From assembly GCF_042646165.1 (NCBI RefSeq), contig NZ_JBHRTC010000004.1: 64,000 nucleotides of DNA. One strand, given 5' to 3'. The notes beneath the pieces are model-generated. The model saw nothing but the letters and a program-made list of their open reading frames with translations, made no database searches and was not told the origin of the DNA. Both the position numbers and the translations under genes were made by a program. Positions 40,465 to 51,324 of the stretch are shown here, piece after piece (positions within the stretch are counted from its first letter, which is position 1; every line of letters starts with the position of its first letter). This DNA comes from Microbaculum marinum (GTDB lineage: Bacteria; Pseudomonadota; Alphaproteobacteria; Rhizobiales; Tepidamorphaceae).

Positions 40465-41052
40465 ATGTCGATGCCCACCGCGAGCGACCAGATGCACGAG
40501 CCGGGCCTCTCCCCGGAACTCGAGAGCAGGATCGGTCGCATCGTCGGCGCCGTCGCCGCCTTCCTGGCAGTAGCCGGCGGCCTTCTTCTGCTGTTCCTGG
40601 TGGCAATGACGGTGATCAGTATCACCGGGCGGGCGTTCGTCGGCGTCTTCCACTTCGCCCCGCTGAACCGGCTCGGACCCGTTCCCGGCGATTTCGAGAT
40701 GGTCTCGGCGGGATGCGCCGTCGCGGTTTGCGCGTTTCTGCCGTGGTGCCAGTACAGGCGGGGTCATGTCACGGTCGATGTCTTCATCACGCCGCTGAGC
40801 GGCCGCTGGAAGGCGGTCCTGTCGCTGGTCGGCAACGTCCTCATGACCGTTGCCGCGGTGCTGATCGCCTGGCGCATGCAACTCGGCCTCGCCGACAAGC
40901 TCAGCTACAACGAGACCACGATGATCCTGGAAATGCCGGTCTGGTACGGATACGCCGGAGCGGTGGTCGGCCTTTGGGTCTTCGCGCTGACGTCGCTCTA
41001 CACGGTCTGGCGGTCGATCAACGAGATCGCCGCCGGCCGCGAAGGCCCCTGA
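40465..41052 (+). CDS. dctQ: TRAP transporter small permease (DctQ)
   Basis: 195-aa inner-membrane protein with four hydrophobic helices, e.g. FLAVAGGLLLLFLVAMTVIS and VLSLVGNVLMTVAAVLIAW; CQYRRGHVTVDVF is the typical DctQ loop. A long polar N-terminus makes the exact start uncertain (ATGs at 40465, 40471 and 40492). dctM begins 24 bp after its stop. Confidence 0.92.
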   Translation: MSMPTASDQMHEPGLSPELESRIGRIVGAVAAFLAVAGGLLLLFLVAMTVISITGRAFVGVFHFAPLNRLGPVPGDFEMVSAGCAVAVCAFLPWCQYRRGHVTVDVFITPLSGRWKAVLSLVGNVLMTVAAVLIAWRMQLGLADKLSYNETTMILEMPVWYGYAGAVVGLWVFALTSLYTVWRSINEIAAGREGP

Positions 41053-41076
41053 CGGACCGGCTGACGGACAGGCTTC

Positions 41077-42399
41077 ATGGACCGGCTCGAAATCGCCCTC
41101 GTCTCCATTCCCGTCCTGCTCGGCATGATCTTCGTGCGCGTGCCGATCGGCCTTGCGATGCTGCTGTGCGGCATCGGTGGCACCGTGCTCGTCACCGGGC
41201 GCTGGGTCCCGATCATGGCGAGCCTCAAGTCGCTCACCTACGACGTCATATCGAACCATTCCCTGTCGATCGTGCCGCTGTTCCTGCTGATGGGACAGTT
41301 CGCCACCAAGGGCGGCATGTCGGAATCGCTGTTTCGCGCCGCCGCCGCCTTCCTCGGCCACCGGCGCGGCGGCGTCGCCATGGCGGGGATCGGGGCCTGC
41401 GCCGGCTTCGGGGCGATCTGCGGATCGTCGCTGGCGACGGCGGCAACCATGGCCCAGGTAGCCCTGCCGGAAATGCGTCGCTACGGCTATTCCGGGGCGC
41501 TTTCGACGGGATCGCTGGCGGCCGGCGGCACGCTCGGCATCCTGATCCCGCCATCGATCGTGCTGGTGATCTACGCGATCCTGGCCGAGCAGAACATCGT
41601 CAAGATGTTCATCGCGGCGATCATTCCCGGCATCATGGCGGCGGTAGGCTTCATGCTGGTGGTCGCCGTCTACGTGCGCGTCAACCCGGCGTCGGCCGAA
41701 ACGCGGGAGCGGGTCGACTTCCGGGGGCGGGTCCGCGCCGTCGTCGATGTCTGGCCCGTCGCCCTGATCTTCCTGCTGGTGATCGGCGGGATCTACGTGG
41801 GCTGGTTCACGCCGACGGAAGCGGCCGCCGTCGGCGCCGCGGGCACCGGCATCCTGGCGCTGCGGTCGGGCGAACTCGACTGGAAGGGGCTGAAGGACTG
41901 CCTGCTGGCGACCGCGGTCTCCACGGCGATGATCTATTTCATCGTCTTCGGCGCGCAGGTCTACAATACCTTCCTGGCGTTTGCGCAGCTTCCCCAGACG
42001 AGCGCCGAATGGGTGGCCGCGTCCGGCTTCAGCCCATGGATGGTGCTGGTGCTGATCCTCGTCGCCTACCTGCTCTTCGGCTGCGTGATGGATTCGCTGT
42101 CGATGATCCTGCTGACCGTCCCGATATTCTTCCCGCTGATCATGACGCTGGACTTCGGCATGAGCCCGGAGGAAACGGCGATCTGGTTCGGGATCCTGGT
42201 GCTCGTGACTGTCGAATTGGGCCTTGTGACGCCACCGGTAGGGATGAACATCTTCATCATCAACTCGCTGGCTCCCGACATTCCCCTCACCGAGACCTAT
42301 CGCGGCGTCGTACCGTTCCTGATTGCCGAGATCATCCGCATCGCCCTCCTTGCAGCGATCCCGGCGATCATCCTGTTCCTGCCGCGCATGATGCAGTGA
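41077..42399 (+). CDS. dctM: TRAP transporter large permease (DctM)
   Basis: 440 aa, about twelve membrane segments. Family motifs are FVRVPIGLAMLLCG near the start, LFLLMGQFATKGG, AGGTLGILIPPSIVLVIYAI (~160-180) and VELGLVTPPVGMNIFI near residue 380. It is the sodium-coupled transport channel that works with DctP and DctQ. It ends the operon. Confidence 0.95.
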   Translation: MDRLEIALVSIPVLLGMIFVRVPIGLAMLLCGIGGTVLVTGRWVPIMASLKSLTYDVISNHSLSIVPLFLLMGQFATKGGMSESLFRAAAAFLGHRRGGVAMAGIGACAGFGAICGSSLATAATMAQVALPEMRRYGYSGALSTGSLAAGGTLGILIPPSIVLVIYAILAEQNIVKMFIAAIIPGIMAAVGFMLVVAVYVRVNPASAETRERVDFRGRVRAVVDVWPVALIFLLVIGGIYVGWFTPTEAAAVGAAGTGILALRSGELDWKGLKDCLLATAVSTAMIYFIVFGAQVYNTFLAFAQLPQTSAEWVAASGFSPWMVLVLILVAYLLFGCVMDSLSMILLTVPIFFPLIMTLDFGMSPEETAIWFGILVLVTVELGLVTPPVGMNIFIINSLAPDIPLTETYRGVVPFLIAEIIRIALLAAIPAIILFLPRMMQ

Positions 42400-42466
42400 C
42401 CGGACCGGGGGCGATCGCCGCAAACCGCCGTCCACATTAAAAACTCAGGGCGTGTCTTCTTCGGAA

Positions 42467-42495
42467 TTGTCAGCCTAATGGCGGCTTGGTAAGAC
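42467..42495 (+). promoter_or_regulatory. Possible sigma-70-type promoter of the liv operon
   Basis: TTGTCA-N17-TAAGAC is positioned about 90 bp upstream of the livH start in the 184-bp gap after dctM. The -35 is one base from consensus and the -10 is weak; no experimental-style support is possible here. Confidence 0.3.
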
Positions 42496-42583
42496 GGATG
42501 ATGAGCCGCGACGGCTCGCCTTGCGGCAGTGCACAGGACGGCGAAGCCCGGCACGGCTGCAGTTCACGGGGGGACGTGTAAGC

Positions 42584-43519
42584 ATGGAGTATTTCCTCCA
42601 ACAGCTGATCAACGGCGTGACGCTCGGCTCCATCTACGGGCTCATCGCGATCGGCTACACGATGGTCTACGGGATCATCGGCATGATCAATTTCGCCCAC
42701 GGCGACATCTTCATGATCGGCGCCTTCATCTCGCTGATCCTCATCATCCTCATCGGCCTGACCGCGAGCGCCTCCATCGCCGTGCTGATGCTGGCGCTGA
42801 TCCTGGTGCTGGTGCTGGCCATGGCGCTGACCGCCATGTACGGCTGGACCGTGGAGCGCCTCGCCTACCGGCCGCTGCGCACCTCGTTCCGGCTGGCGCC
42901 GCTGATCACGGCCATCGGCATGTCGATCGTGCTGCAGAACTACGTGCAGATCGTCCAGGGCGCGCGGGTCAAGCCGCTGCAGCCGCTCATCTCCGGCGGC
43001 TACACGCTGACCACGCTGCACACGGACCAGGGCTCTTTCGCGGTCAACCTGTCCTACATCCAGATCATCATCGTCGTCACCACCATCGTGCTGATGACGG
43101 CCTTCTCGCTCATCATCGCCAAGACATCCCTCGGCCGCTCCCAGCGCGCCTGCGAGCAGGATCGCAGGATGGCGGCGCTGATCGGCGTCAACGTCGACCG
43201 GACGATTTCGTTGACCTTCGTCATGGGCGCCGCGCTCGCCGCGGTCGCCGGGATGATGTACCTGCTCTACTACGGGGTGATCGACTTCTACATCGGCTTC
43301 GTGGCCGGCGTTAAGGCCTTCACCGCGGCAGTGCTGGGCGGCATCGGCTCGCTGCCCGGCGCCATGCTGGGCGGCCTGCTGATCGGCCTGATCGAGACCT
43401 TCTGGTCGGCCTACTTCTCCATCGAGTACAAGGACGTCGCCGCCTTCTCGATCCTCGCAATCGTGCTGATCTTCATGCCCTCCGGCATCCTCGGCCGGCC
43501 GGAGGTGGAGAAGGTATGA
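42584..43519 (+). CDS. livH: Branched-chain amino acid-type ABC transporter permease LivH
   Basis: 311-aa permease. GSIYGLIAIGYTMVYGIIGMINFAHGDIFM is the LivH N-terminal hallmark, RACEQDRRMAALIGVNVDRTI the cytoplasmic coupling loop, and GGIGSLPGAMLGGLLIGLIE lies near the C-terminus. It starts the livHMGF-DUF6867-livK operon; a GGGGGGA tract is upstream. It overlaps livM by ATGA. Confidence 0.95.
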   Translation: MEYFLQQLINGVTLGSIYGLIAIGYTMVYGIIGMINFAHGDIFMIGAFISLILIILIGLTASASIAVLMLALILVLVLAMALTAMYGWTVERLAYRPLRTSFRLAPLITAIGMSIVLQNYVQIVQGARVKPLQPLISGGYTLTTLHTDQGSFAVNLSYIQIIIVVTTIVLMTAFSLIIAKTSLGRSQRACEQDRRMAALIGVNVDRTISLTFVMGAALAAVAGMMYLLYYGVIDFYIGFVAGVKAFTAAVLGGIGSLPGAMLGGLLIGLIETFWSAYFSIEYKDVAAFSILAIVLIFMPSGILGRPEVEKV

Positions 43520-44862
43520 CCAGCACCGCCGACACGCCTGTCTCGAAGCCGCCGGAGCGCGGCTTCGCCGACTCGCTCAAGGACGCCGGGCTGGCCGCCC
43601 TCGTCGCCCTGGTCCTTGCCGCCCCCATCATGGGCCTGCGGACCTTCTCCGACCCCGGCGGCGGCGGTCTCCTGATTGTCACCGAGTGGCCCCTGGTCAT
43701 CGGCGCCGTCATCGTCGTCTTCGTCGGGCGCCTGCTGCTCGACCTGTTCGTCTGGCGCCGCCTCGTGCCGATGCCGATCGGCCAGAAATGGTTCCGGATG
43801 CCGGGCGGCAGGCCGCTCGCCCATCACGCCGAGCGCCTCGGCGGATGGTTCGGTCCGGTCGCCCTTCTGATCGCGGTCACGCTACCGTTCCTGCCGGTCT
43901 CCGACCGCTACGTGATGGATCTGTCGATCCTCGTGCTCACCTACGTGATGCTGGGCTGGGGCCTGAACATCGTCGTCGGCCTCGCCGGCCTGCTCGACCT
44001 CGGCTACGTCGCCTTCTACGCGGTGGGCGCCTACTCCTACGCGCTGCTGGCCCAGTATTTCGACCTCGGGTTCTGGATCTGCCTGCCGCTGGCGGGAATC
44101 CTGGCCGCCTTCTGGGGCATCCTGCTCGGCTTTCCGGTGCTCAGGCTGCGCGGCGACTACCTGGCCATCGTGACGCTGGCCTTCGGCGAGATCATCCGCG
44201 TCGTCCTGTTGAACTGGTACACCTTCACCAACGGCCCGGACGGCATCTCGGGGATTCCCCGCCCCTCCTTCTTCGGCCTCGAGTTCGAACGCGGCGACGA
44301 CGGCTTCGCGGCCTTCTTCGGGCTCGAGTACTCGCCGATGCACCGCATCATCTTTCTCTACTACCTGATCCTGATCCTCGCCCTGATCACCAACTTCGTG
44401 ACGATCAGGCTGCGCCGGCTGCCGGTCGGCCGGGCCTGGGAGGCGTTGCGCGAGGACGAGATCGCCTGCCGCTCGCTCGGCATCAACACCACCTCGACCA
44501 AGCTCACCGCCTTCGCCACCGGCGCCATGTTCGCGGGCTTCGCGGGATCCTTCTTCGCCACGCGCCAGGGCTTCATCAGCCCGGAATCCTTCACCTTCAT
44601 CGAGTCCGCGCTGATCCTCGCCATCGTCGTGCTGGGCGGCCTCGGCAGCCAGATCGGCGTCGTCATCGCCGCCGTCGTGATGATCGGCGGCTTCGAGTAC
44701 TTCCGCGAGTTCGAGCAGTACCGCATGCTGATCTTCGGCCTGGCCATGGTCGTCATCATGGTCTGGCGTCCACGCGGCCTGATTTCCACGCGCCAGCCCT
44801 CGATCGCGCTGGGCAAACGAAAGGCGATCTCGGGCGATCTGGTCGGCGAGGGGCACGGATGA
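43516..44862 (+). CDS. livM: ABC transporter permease LivM
   Basis: 448 aa with an N-terminal extension of about 120 residues typical of LivM, then LGWGLNIVVGLAGLLDLGYVAFYAVGAY, LRLRGDYLAIVTLAFGEIIR and GRAWEALREDEIACRSLGIN (coupling loop). It overlaps livH at the start and livG at the end (ATGA in both cases), indicating tight translational coupling. Confidence 0.95.
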   Translation: MTSTADTPVSKPPERGFADSLKDAGLAALVALVLAAPIMGLRTFSDPGGGGLLIVTEWPLVIGAVIVVFVGRLLLDLFVWRRLVPMPIGQKWFRMPGGRPLAHHAERLGGWFGPVALLIAVTLPFLPVSDRYVMDLSILVLTYVMLGWGLNIVVGLAGLLDLGYVAFYAVGAYSYALLAQYFDLGFWICLPLAGILAAFWGILLGFPVLRLRGDYLAIVTLAFGEIIRVVLLNWYTFTNGPDGISGIPRPSFFGLEFERGDDGFAAFFGLEYSPMHRIIFLYYLILILALITNFVTIRLRRLPVGRAWEALREDEIACRSLGINTTSTKLTAFATGAMFAGFAGSFFATRQGFISPESFTFIESALILAIVVLGGLGSQIGVVIAAVVMIGGFEYFREFEQYRMLIFGLAMVVIMVWRPRGLISTRQPSIALGKRKAISGDLVGEGHG

Positions 44863-45775
44863 GCGCGGCGGAAAGCATTGCGGCGACGGCTCCGCAGGCG
44901 CGGTGGGCCGAGAATCCGATCCTCAACGTCGAGCACCTGACGATGCGGTTCGGCGGACTCGTCGCCGTCGACGACCTGAGCTTCAAGGTGGGCCGCGGCG
45001 ACATCTCGGCGATCATCGGTCCCAACGGAGCCGGCAAGACGACCGTCTTCAACTGCATCACCGGGTTCTACAAGCCGACGGAGGGAATGCTGACGCTGAG
45101 GCAGGCCGACGGCGAGCGGTTCCTGCTGGAGCGGATGCCCGACTTCAAGATTTCCGCCGAAGCGAAGGTCGCCCGCACCTTCCAGAACATCCGCCTGTTC
45201 GGCGGCATGACGGTGCTGGAGAACCTGATGGTCGCCCAGCACAACCCGCTCATGGTGGCGTCCTACTACACCTTCGGCGGAGTGCTCGGCCTGTCGCATT
45301 TCCGCCGGGCGGAGACCGGCGCGGTGGATCTCGCCCGGTACTGGCTCGACCGCATCCGGCTGCTCGACCGGGCCGACGACCCCGCGGCCGATCTGCCCTA
45401 CGGTGCGCAGCGACGTCTCGAGATCGCCCGCGCCATGTGCACCAGGCCGGAACTGCTGTGCCTCGACGAGCCGGCCGCCGGCCTCAATCCGCGCGAAAGC
45501 TCAGAACTCAACGAGCTGATGCGCTACATCCGCGACGAGCACGGCACCTCGGTGCTGCTGATCGAGCACGACATGAGCGTCGTCATGGAGATCTCCGATC
45601 ACGTCATCGTGCTGGACTACGGCGAGAAGATCGCCGACGACACGCCCGAGGTGGTCCGCAACGACCCCGCCGTCATCGCCGCCTATCTCGGCGTCGAGGA
45701 CGAGGAGGTCGAGGAGGTTGAGCGGGAGGTCGAGGTGACCGCCGCGACCCTCGGCGACGGCGGGACGGACAAGCC

Positions 45776-45779
<4 letters not shown>
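44859..45779 (+). CDS. livG: ABC transporter ATP-binding protein LivG
   Basis: 306 aa. Walker A GPNGAGKTT, Q-loop area ARTFQNIRLFGGMTVLENLMV, signature LPYGAQRRLEIARAM and Walker B LLCLDEPAAGLNP are all intact. The C-terminus has an unusual acidic tail (GVEDEEVEEVEREVEVTAA) beyond the usual family end. ATGA overlaps at both ends. Confidence 0.95.
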
Positions 45780-46533
<754 letters not shown>

Positions 46534-46534
<1 letters not shown>

Positions 46535-46893
46535 TGGGCGTACTCTGGGAGAATTCCTTCGGCGTCTTCCTGCTGATGACGGTTTTCCTCGGGGGCGGCG
46601 CCGCCTGGCTGTCCGGCCGGGCGATCGCCATGACCTGGCGGCCGGTCTGGCAGGTCGTCACCTACATGATCCTGCTCTCGGCGGTCGTCCGCTTTCTCTA
46701 CTACGGGCTGTTCGAGGGCTCGCTGCTGTCGCTGCACTACTACCTCGTCAACCTGGTCATCCTGCTGATCATCGCCGGCCTCGGCTTCCGCATTACCAGG
46801 GTCGGCCAGATGGTGTCGCAGTACCCGTGGCTGTACCAGCGCTCCGGGCCTTTCGCCTGGAAGCAACGGGCCGGCGCGCCGGAAACCATGTGA
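46534..46893 (+). CDS. DUF6867-type small membrane protein in liv operon
   Basis: 119 aa with three hydrophobic segments (SFGVFLLMTVFLGGGAAWL, VVTYMILLSAVVRFLYYGLF, YYLVNLVILLIIAGLGF) and a polar, aromatic C-terminus (YPWLYQRSGPFAWKQR). A small protein of this type is regularly found between livF and livK in this order; its role is unknown. GGGAGG precedes the ATG, which overlaps the livF stop. Confidence 0.85.
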
Positions 46894-46952
46894 GGCAGAT
46901 TGGCCACTTGGCCCGTGGTTTTTCGCAACAAAGCGTGCAATAAAATCGGTAA

Positions 46953-46968
46953 CCGGAGGTTTCTCCGG
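46953..46968 (+). other. Hairpin CCGGAG-GTTT-CTCCGG in livK leader
   Basis: A perfect 6-bp stem with 4-nt loop, 50 bp before the livK start. It lies between the DUF6867 gene and livK and could be an mRNA processing or stabilising element; no U-tract, so not a simple terminator. Confidence 0.4.
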
Positions 46969-47018
46969 GCAAACTCGAGGATCCACGTGGGTTCCTGTTC
47001 TGGAGGGAGAATATCCTG

Positions 47019-48122
<1,104 letters not shown>

Positions 48123-48146
48123 TCGTCAGCCGATCTGACTGACTTG

Positions 48147-48178
48147 AAAGCCCGGCCTCGCGCCGGGCTTTCTTTTTT
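48147..48178 (+). terminator. Rho-independent terminator of the liv operon
   Basis: AAAGCCCGGC-CTCGC-GCCGGGCTTT is a perfect 10-bp stem with a 5-nt loop, followed by C and six T. It begins 24 bp after livK. On the opposite strand the A/U-symmetry could also serve the convergent DUF1194 gene. Confidence 0.95.
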
Positions 48179-48269
48179 ATGACGGGCACCAGGCGTACCA
48201 TGATGCCCATAGACCGGACTCAGCCGCAGGCCAGTGCGGGGGAACGCCGTGCCGGCGAGGCTCGTGGTT

Positions 48270-49013
48270 TCAACGAGGCACCGTCCGGCCGGCCCCCTCC
48301 CCGATCGCGATCTCCAGCACCAGCTTGCGCCGCACCGCGTCGGCGAAGCTTGTTTCACCGTCTACCGTCACCACGAAGCTGCCCGGCCCGATGATGATGC
48401 GGTCGGCGAACGCGCCTTCCAGGTCGTAGCCGACGGGACGGCCGCTGCAGGCGTCGGCGCGGCACAGGATGGCCAGCCCGTTGATGACGATGCCGGCCCG
48501 GTCCGCCTCGTGGCGCATCGTCGACAGCGGCGGCCCGTTCCAGGAATTTGCGCTGTCGGCGGACAGATCGATGACCTTGCGCAGGCCGCGGATGTCGTTC
48601 GTCTCGATCAGCTCGCGGGCCTTGCGGATCGCGCTGCCGATGGCGTTGCGACCGTAGGCCAGCCTGGGCTGCGCAAGCAGCGCCTCGGCGAAGGCGGCGG
48701 CGGATCCCGGCCCGTCGATGATCGTCCACGGCACGACCACCTCCTGCGAAGTCTGGTCGCCCCATTCCACGTAGGTCACCGCGATGCGCTGCAGCAAGCC
48801 GCCGGCGATCGCGTTCAGCACCTCGGAATGGGTGATCGCCGTGGCGTAGCCCTGCCGCTGGAACAGGATCTCGGCATTGTCGATCGAGCTCGACGCGTCG
48901 GCAAGCAGCACCAGTTCCAGGTCCACCTCCTGTTCCTGCGCAGACGCGAGAGGCGTCCAGGACACCAGGACGCCGAGGATTGCCGTGCGCAGAACCGCCA
49001 TGCCCGCCATCAT
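48270..49013 (-). CDS. DUF1194 VWA-like exported protein
   Basis: 247 aa with a signal peptide (ending PLASAQ). LELVLLADASSSIDNAE carries the DxSxS MIDAS triad; QRQGYATAITHSEVLNAI, TYVEWGD and GLRKVIDLSADSANSWNG are DUF1194 signatures. Function unknown, presumably a periplasmic metal-dependent binding protein. GAAGGA precedes the first of three close ATGs (49013, 49010, 49001). It converges with livK. Confidence 0.88.
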   Translation of the reverse strand: MMAGMAVLRTAILGVLVSWTPLASAQEQEVDLELVLLADASSSIDNAEILFQRQGYATAITHSEVLNAIAGGLLQRIAVTYVEWGDQTSQEVVVPWTIIDGPGSAAAFAEALLAQPRLAYGRNAIGSAIRKARELIETNDIRGLRKVIDLSADSANSWNGPPLSTMRHEADRAGIVINGLAILCRADACSGRPVGYDLEGAFADRIIIGPGSFVVTVDGETSFADAVRRKLVLEIAIGEGAGRTVPR

Positions 49014-49261
49014 CAGTTCCTTCGGAAGGTGTGCGTTCGGCAAGGTTAGCCAAAAGTGCGCCGTTGGCCATGCCGGCTCGCACAAATGTCCGTGTCCGGC
49101 GTCCGCTCCCGGCTCTCGGGACGACCTGAACTTCGGGCGCAGACGCATTTGAAACACGCCGCGACCGAGCGGACATCATCGGGAAACATGTCCGGACTAC
49201 TCCGAACTTCCACGCCGGATCCCTGTCCGGCGGCGCGACCGCACTTCGAAGGATCGACGAG

Positions 49262-49855
49262 ATGAACGAGACAGCCCGTAGCACGACGCTGCGCCATGCC
49301 CGGCGCGACGACGCCGACGTGCTCGCCGAACTGGTCAACCACGCCGGCGAAGGCCTGCCGGTTCATTTGTGGAGCGGCATGGCCGACCCCGGCCAGACCG
49401 CATGGGACGTCGGCCGCGCCCGCGCCGCCCGCGACGAAGGCAGCTTCTCCTATCGCAACGCCACCCTAGTCGAATTCAAGGGCCGCGCCGCCGGCTGTTT
49501 CATCGGCTACGGGATCGGCAAGGATCCCGAACCGATCACCCGGGACATCCCGCAGATGTTCGTGCCGCTGACGGAACTGGAGAACATTGCCCTCAACACC
49601 TGGTACGTGAACGTCCTTGCCGTACTGCCGCCGTTCCGAAACCTCGGCCTGGGCTCGACGCTCCTGCGGGTGGCCGAGCGGACGGCTCGCTATCTCTGCA
49701 AGCCTGCCATGAGCATCATCGTGTCGGATGCCAACTCGGGTGCGCGGCGGCTCTACGAGCGGGTCGGCTACAGGGAGGTGGCCAGCCGCCCGATGGTGAA
49801 GGAGACATGGGTGAACGACGGCGAAGACTGGCTCCTCCTGAGGAAGGATCTCTGA
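49262..49855 (+). CDS. GNAT-family N-acetyltransferase
   Basis: 197 aa. The acetyl-CoA pyrophosphate-binding loop is VLPPFRNLGLGSTLLRVAE (motif A, residues ~120-138) and motif B is NSGARRLYERVGYREV. LRHARRDDADVLAELVNHAGEG is the typical N-terminus. Substrate unknown. The 248 bp between it and DUF1194 and the 297 bp after it contain no gene. Confidence 0.9.
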   Translation: MNETARSTTLRHARRDDADVLAELVNHAGEGLPVHLWSGMADPGQTAWDVGRARAARDEGSFSYRNATLVEFKGRAAGCFIGYGIGKDPEPITRDIPQMFVPLTELENIALNTWYVNVLAVLPPFRNLGLGSTLLRVAERTARYLCKPAMSIIVSDANSGARRLYERVGYREVASRPMVKETWVNDGEDWLLLRKDL

Positions 49856-50152
49856 CCGTCGGATCAGGAATCGCAGCCTCGGCCGGATCGGCTGGAGTTC
49901 GGGTCACTGTGTCTTTCCGTTAGGCAACGTCCCCTTGAACCGCGGCCGCGCGGGGACTGGCGTCGGCTGCCCCACCCACACTGGGACGCGCAGCGCGATG
50001 AGGCACACCGCCATCCGCTTATATCCGGGTAACTGCGCGAGAGTTGCGCCGCGACGAGCTCTGCACTCAGGGACGAGGATCGGCGGCGACGGGCTCGCCA
50101 ATCCCTACAAGCCCTCTTTGTGTTCGACCATATATGGGATATATTCCCGTTT
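49856..50152. other. Intergenic region upstream of XRE-cupin gene
   Basis: About 300 bp with no supported gene. Short frames on both strands have no ribosome site or family character. The 3' end becomes AT-rich and holds the dyad at 50128-50156. Confidence 0.5.
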
Positions 50153-50156
50153 ATGG
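50128..50156. promoter_or_regulatory. Imperfect dyad covering the start codon of the XRE-cupin gene
   Basis: CCATATATGGGA-N5-TCCCGTTTATGG has 10 of 12 symmetric positions and includes the ATG at 50153. An operator over the start region would fit autorepression by the XRE protein. The AT-rich core could also hold the promoter. Confidence 0.5.
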
Positions 50157-50719
50157 AAAGCTCGGCTCAGGACCAGATCGACCGTCGCATCGCCCGGCGA
50201 CTGAAGGAGTTGCGGGCGCAATCGGGATGGTCACTGGATGAACTGGCCGGACGCTCCTCCGTCAGCCGCGCCACCCTCTCCCGGCTGGAGAACGCCGAGG
50301 TGAGCCCGACCGCCAGCGTGCTCGGCAGGCTTTGCGCGGCGTATGGCCTGCCGATGTCCCGCCTGATGATGATGGTCGAGGACGAATTTCCCCCGCTCGT
50401 GCGCCGCGACGAGCAGCCGGTCTGGTCGGACCGCTCGGTGGGATTCAGGCGCCGCTCGGTGTCGCCGCCGGCCCGGCCGCTGGCCGGCGAGGCGCTGGAA
50501 TGCGACCTCGCGCCGGGGGCCGAGATCGTCTACGAAACCGCCCCCCGCCCCGGCCTCGAGCATCACCTGCTGCTGCTCGACGGCCGGCTCGACGTCACTG
50601 TCGGCGGGGTGACGCACGAACTCCGGCCAGGCGACTGCCTGCGCTACCAGCTTTCCGGACCCAGCACCTTCGCCACCCCGACGGGCGCCGGGGCCCGCTA
50701 TGTCCTGTTCATGGTCTGA
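50153..50719 (+). CDS. XRE-family regulator with cupin domain
   Basis: 188 aa. The N-terminal helix-turn-helix is RLKELRAQSGWSLDELAGRSSVSRATLSRLENAEVSPTASVL (residues ~16-57); the C-terminal cupin (HHLLLLDGRLDVTVGGVTHELRPGDCLRY) would bind a small effector. A GTG 33 bp upstream would add MFDHIWDIFPF, but the ATG is preferred. A GNAT gene starts 5 bp after the stop, an arrangement typical of regulator-acetyltransferase pairs. Confidence 0.92.
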   Translation: MESSAQDQIDRRIARRLKELRAQSGWSLDELAGRSSVSRATLSRLENAEVSPTASVLGRLCAAYGLPMSRLMMMVEDEFPPLVRRDEQPVWSDRSVGFRRRSVSPPARPLAGEALECDLAPGAEIVYETAPRPGLEHHLLLLDGRLDVTVGGVTHELRPGDCLRYQLSGPSTFATPTGAGARYVLFMV

Positions 50720-50724
50720 CGCCG

Positions 50725-51258
50725 ATGAACGACCATGTCGCCGAGATCTCGATCCTCTCCCCAGTCGAACTCGAGGCCCACTTGTTCGATCTCGCCGACC
50801 TGCTCCACGCCTGCGTCCATGCCGGCGCCAACATCAACTTCGTGCTGCCCTTCTCGCAGGACCAGGCGATGGACTTCTGGCGGCAAAAGGTGGTTGCCCC
50901 GGCCAGGGCCGGGACACGCGTCGTCTGGGTCGCCCGGACGAGCGGGGACATCGTCGGGTCGGTACAGCTCGACACTGACACGCCGCCGAACCAGCCCCAT
51001 CGCGCCGAAGTCACCAAGCTGCTCGTCCATCCCGATTTCCGCCGCCGCGGGATCGCCCGAAGGCTGATGGCCGACCTGGAGCGCCATGCCGCCGGCCTTG
51101 GCCGTTCGCTCATCACGCTCGACACGCGCACCGGCGACAAGGCCGAGCCGCTTTACGTCTCGCTCCGCTATACCGTGGTCGGGACGATCCCTGATTTCTG
51201 CCGCGACCCCTTCGAGGACCGATTGCATCCGACCACGATCATGTACAAGCTCCTCTGA
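50725..51258 (+). CDS. GNAT-family N-acetyltransferase
   Basis: 177 aa. VTKLLVHPDFRRRGIARRLMADLE (residues ~90-113) is motif A with the R/Q-x-x-G-x-A loop; the middle strand is RVVWVARTSGDIVGSVQLDT. It begins 5 bp after the XRE-cupin gene, probably the target operon. Substrate unknown. Confidence 0.92.
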   Translation: MNDHVAEISILSPVELEAHLFDLADLLHACVHAGANINFVLPFSQDQAMDFWRQKVVAPARAGTRVVWVARTSGDIVGSVQLDTDTPPNQPHRAEVTKLLVHPDFRRRGIARRLMADLERHAAGLGRSLITLDTRTGDKAEPLYVSLRYTVVGTIPDFCRDPFEDRLHPTTIMYKLL

Positions 51259-51324
51259 GCCCGCCGCAGGCCGCGACGCGGAAATTGCATCGACTGATCT
51301 CCTCCAGACGACGGAAACGACCCG

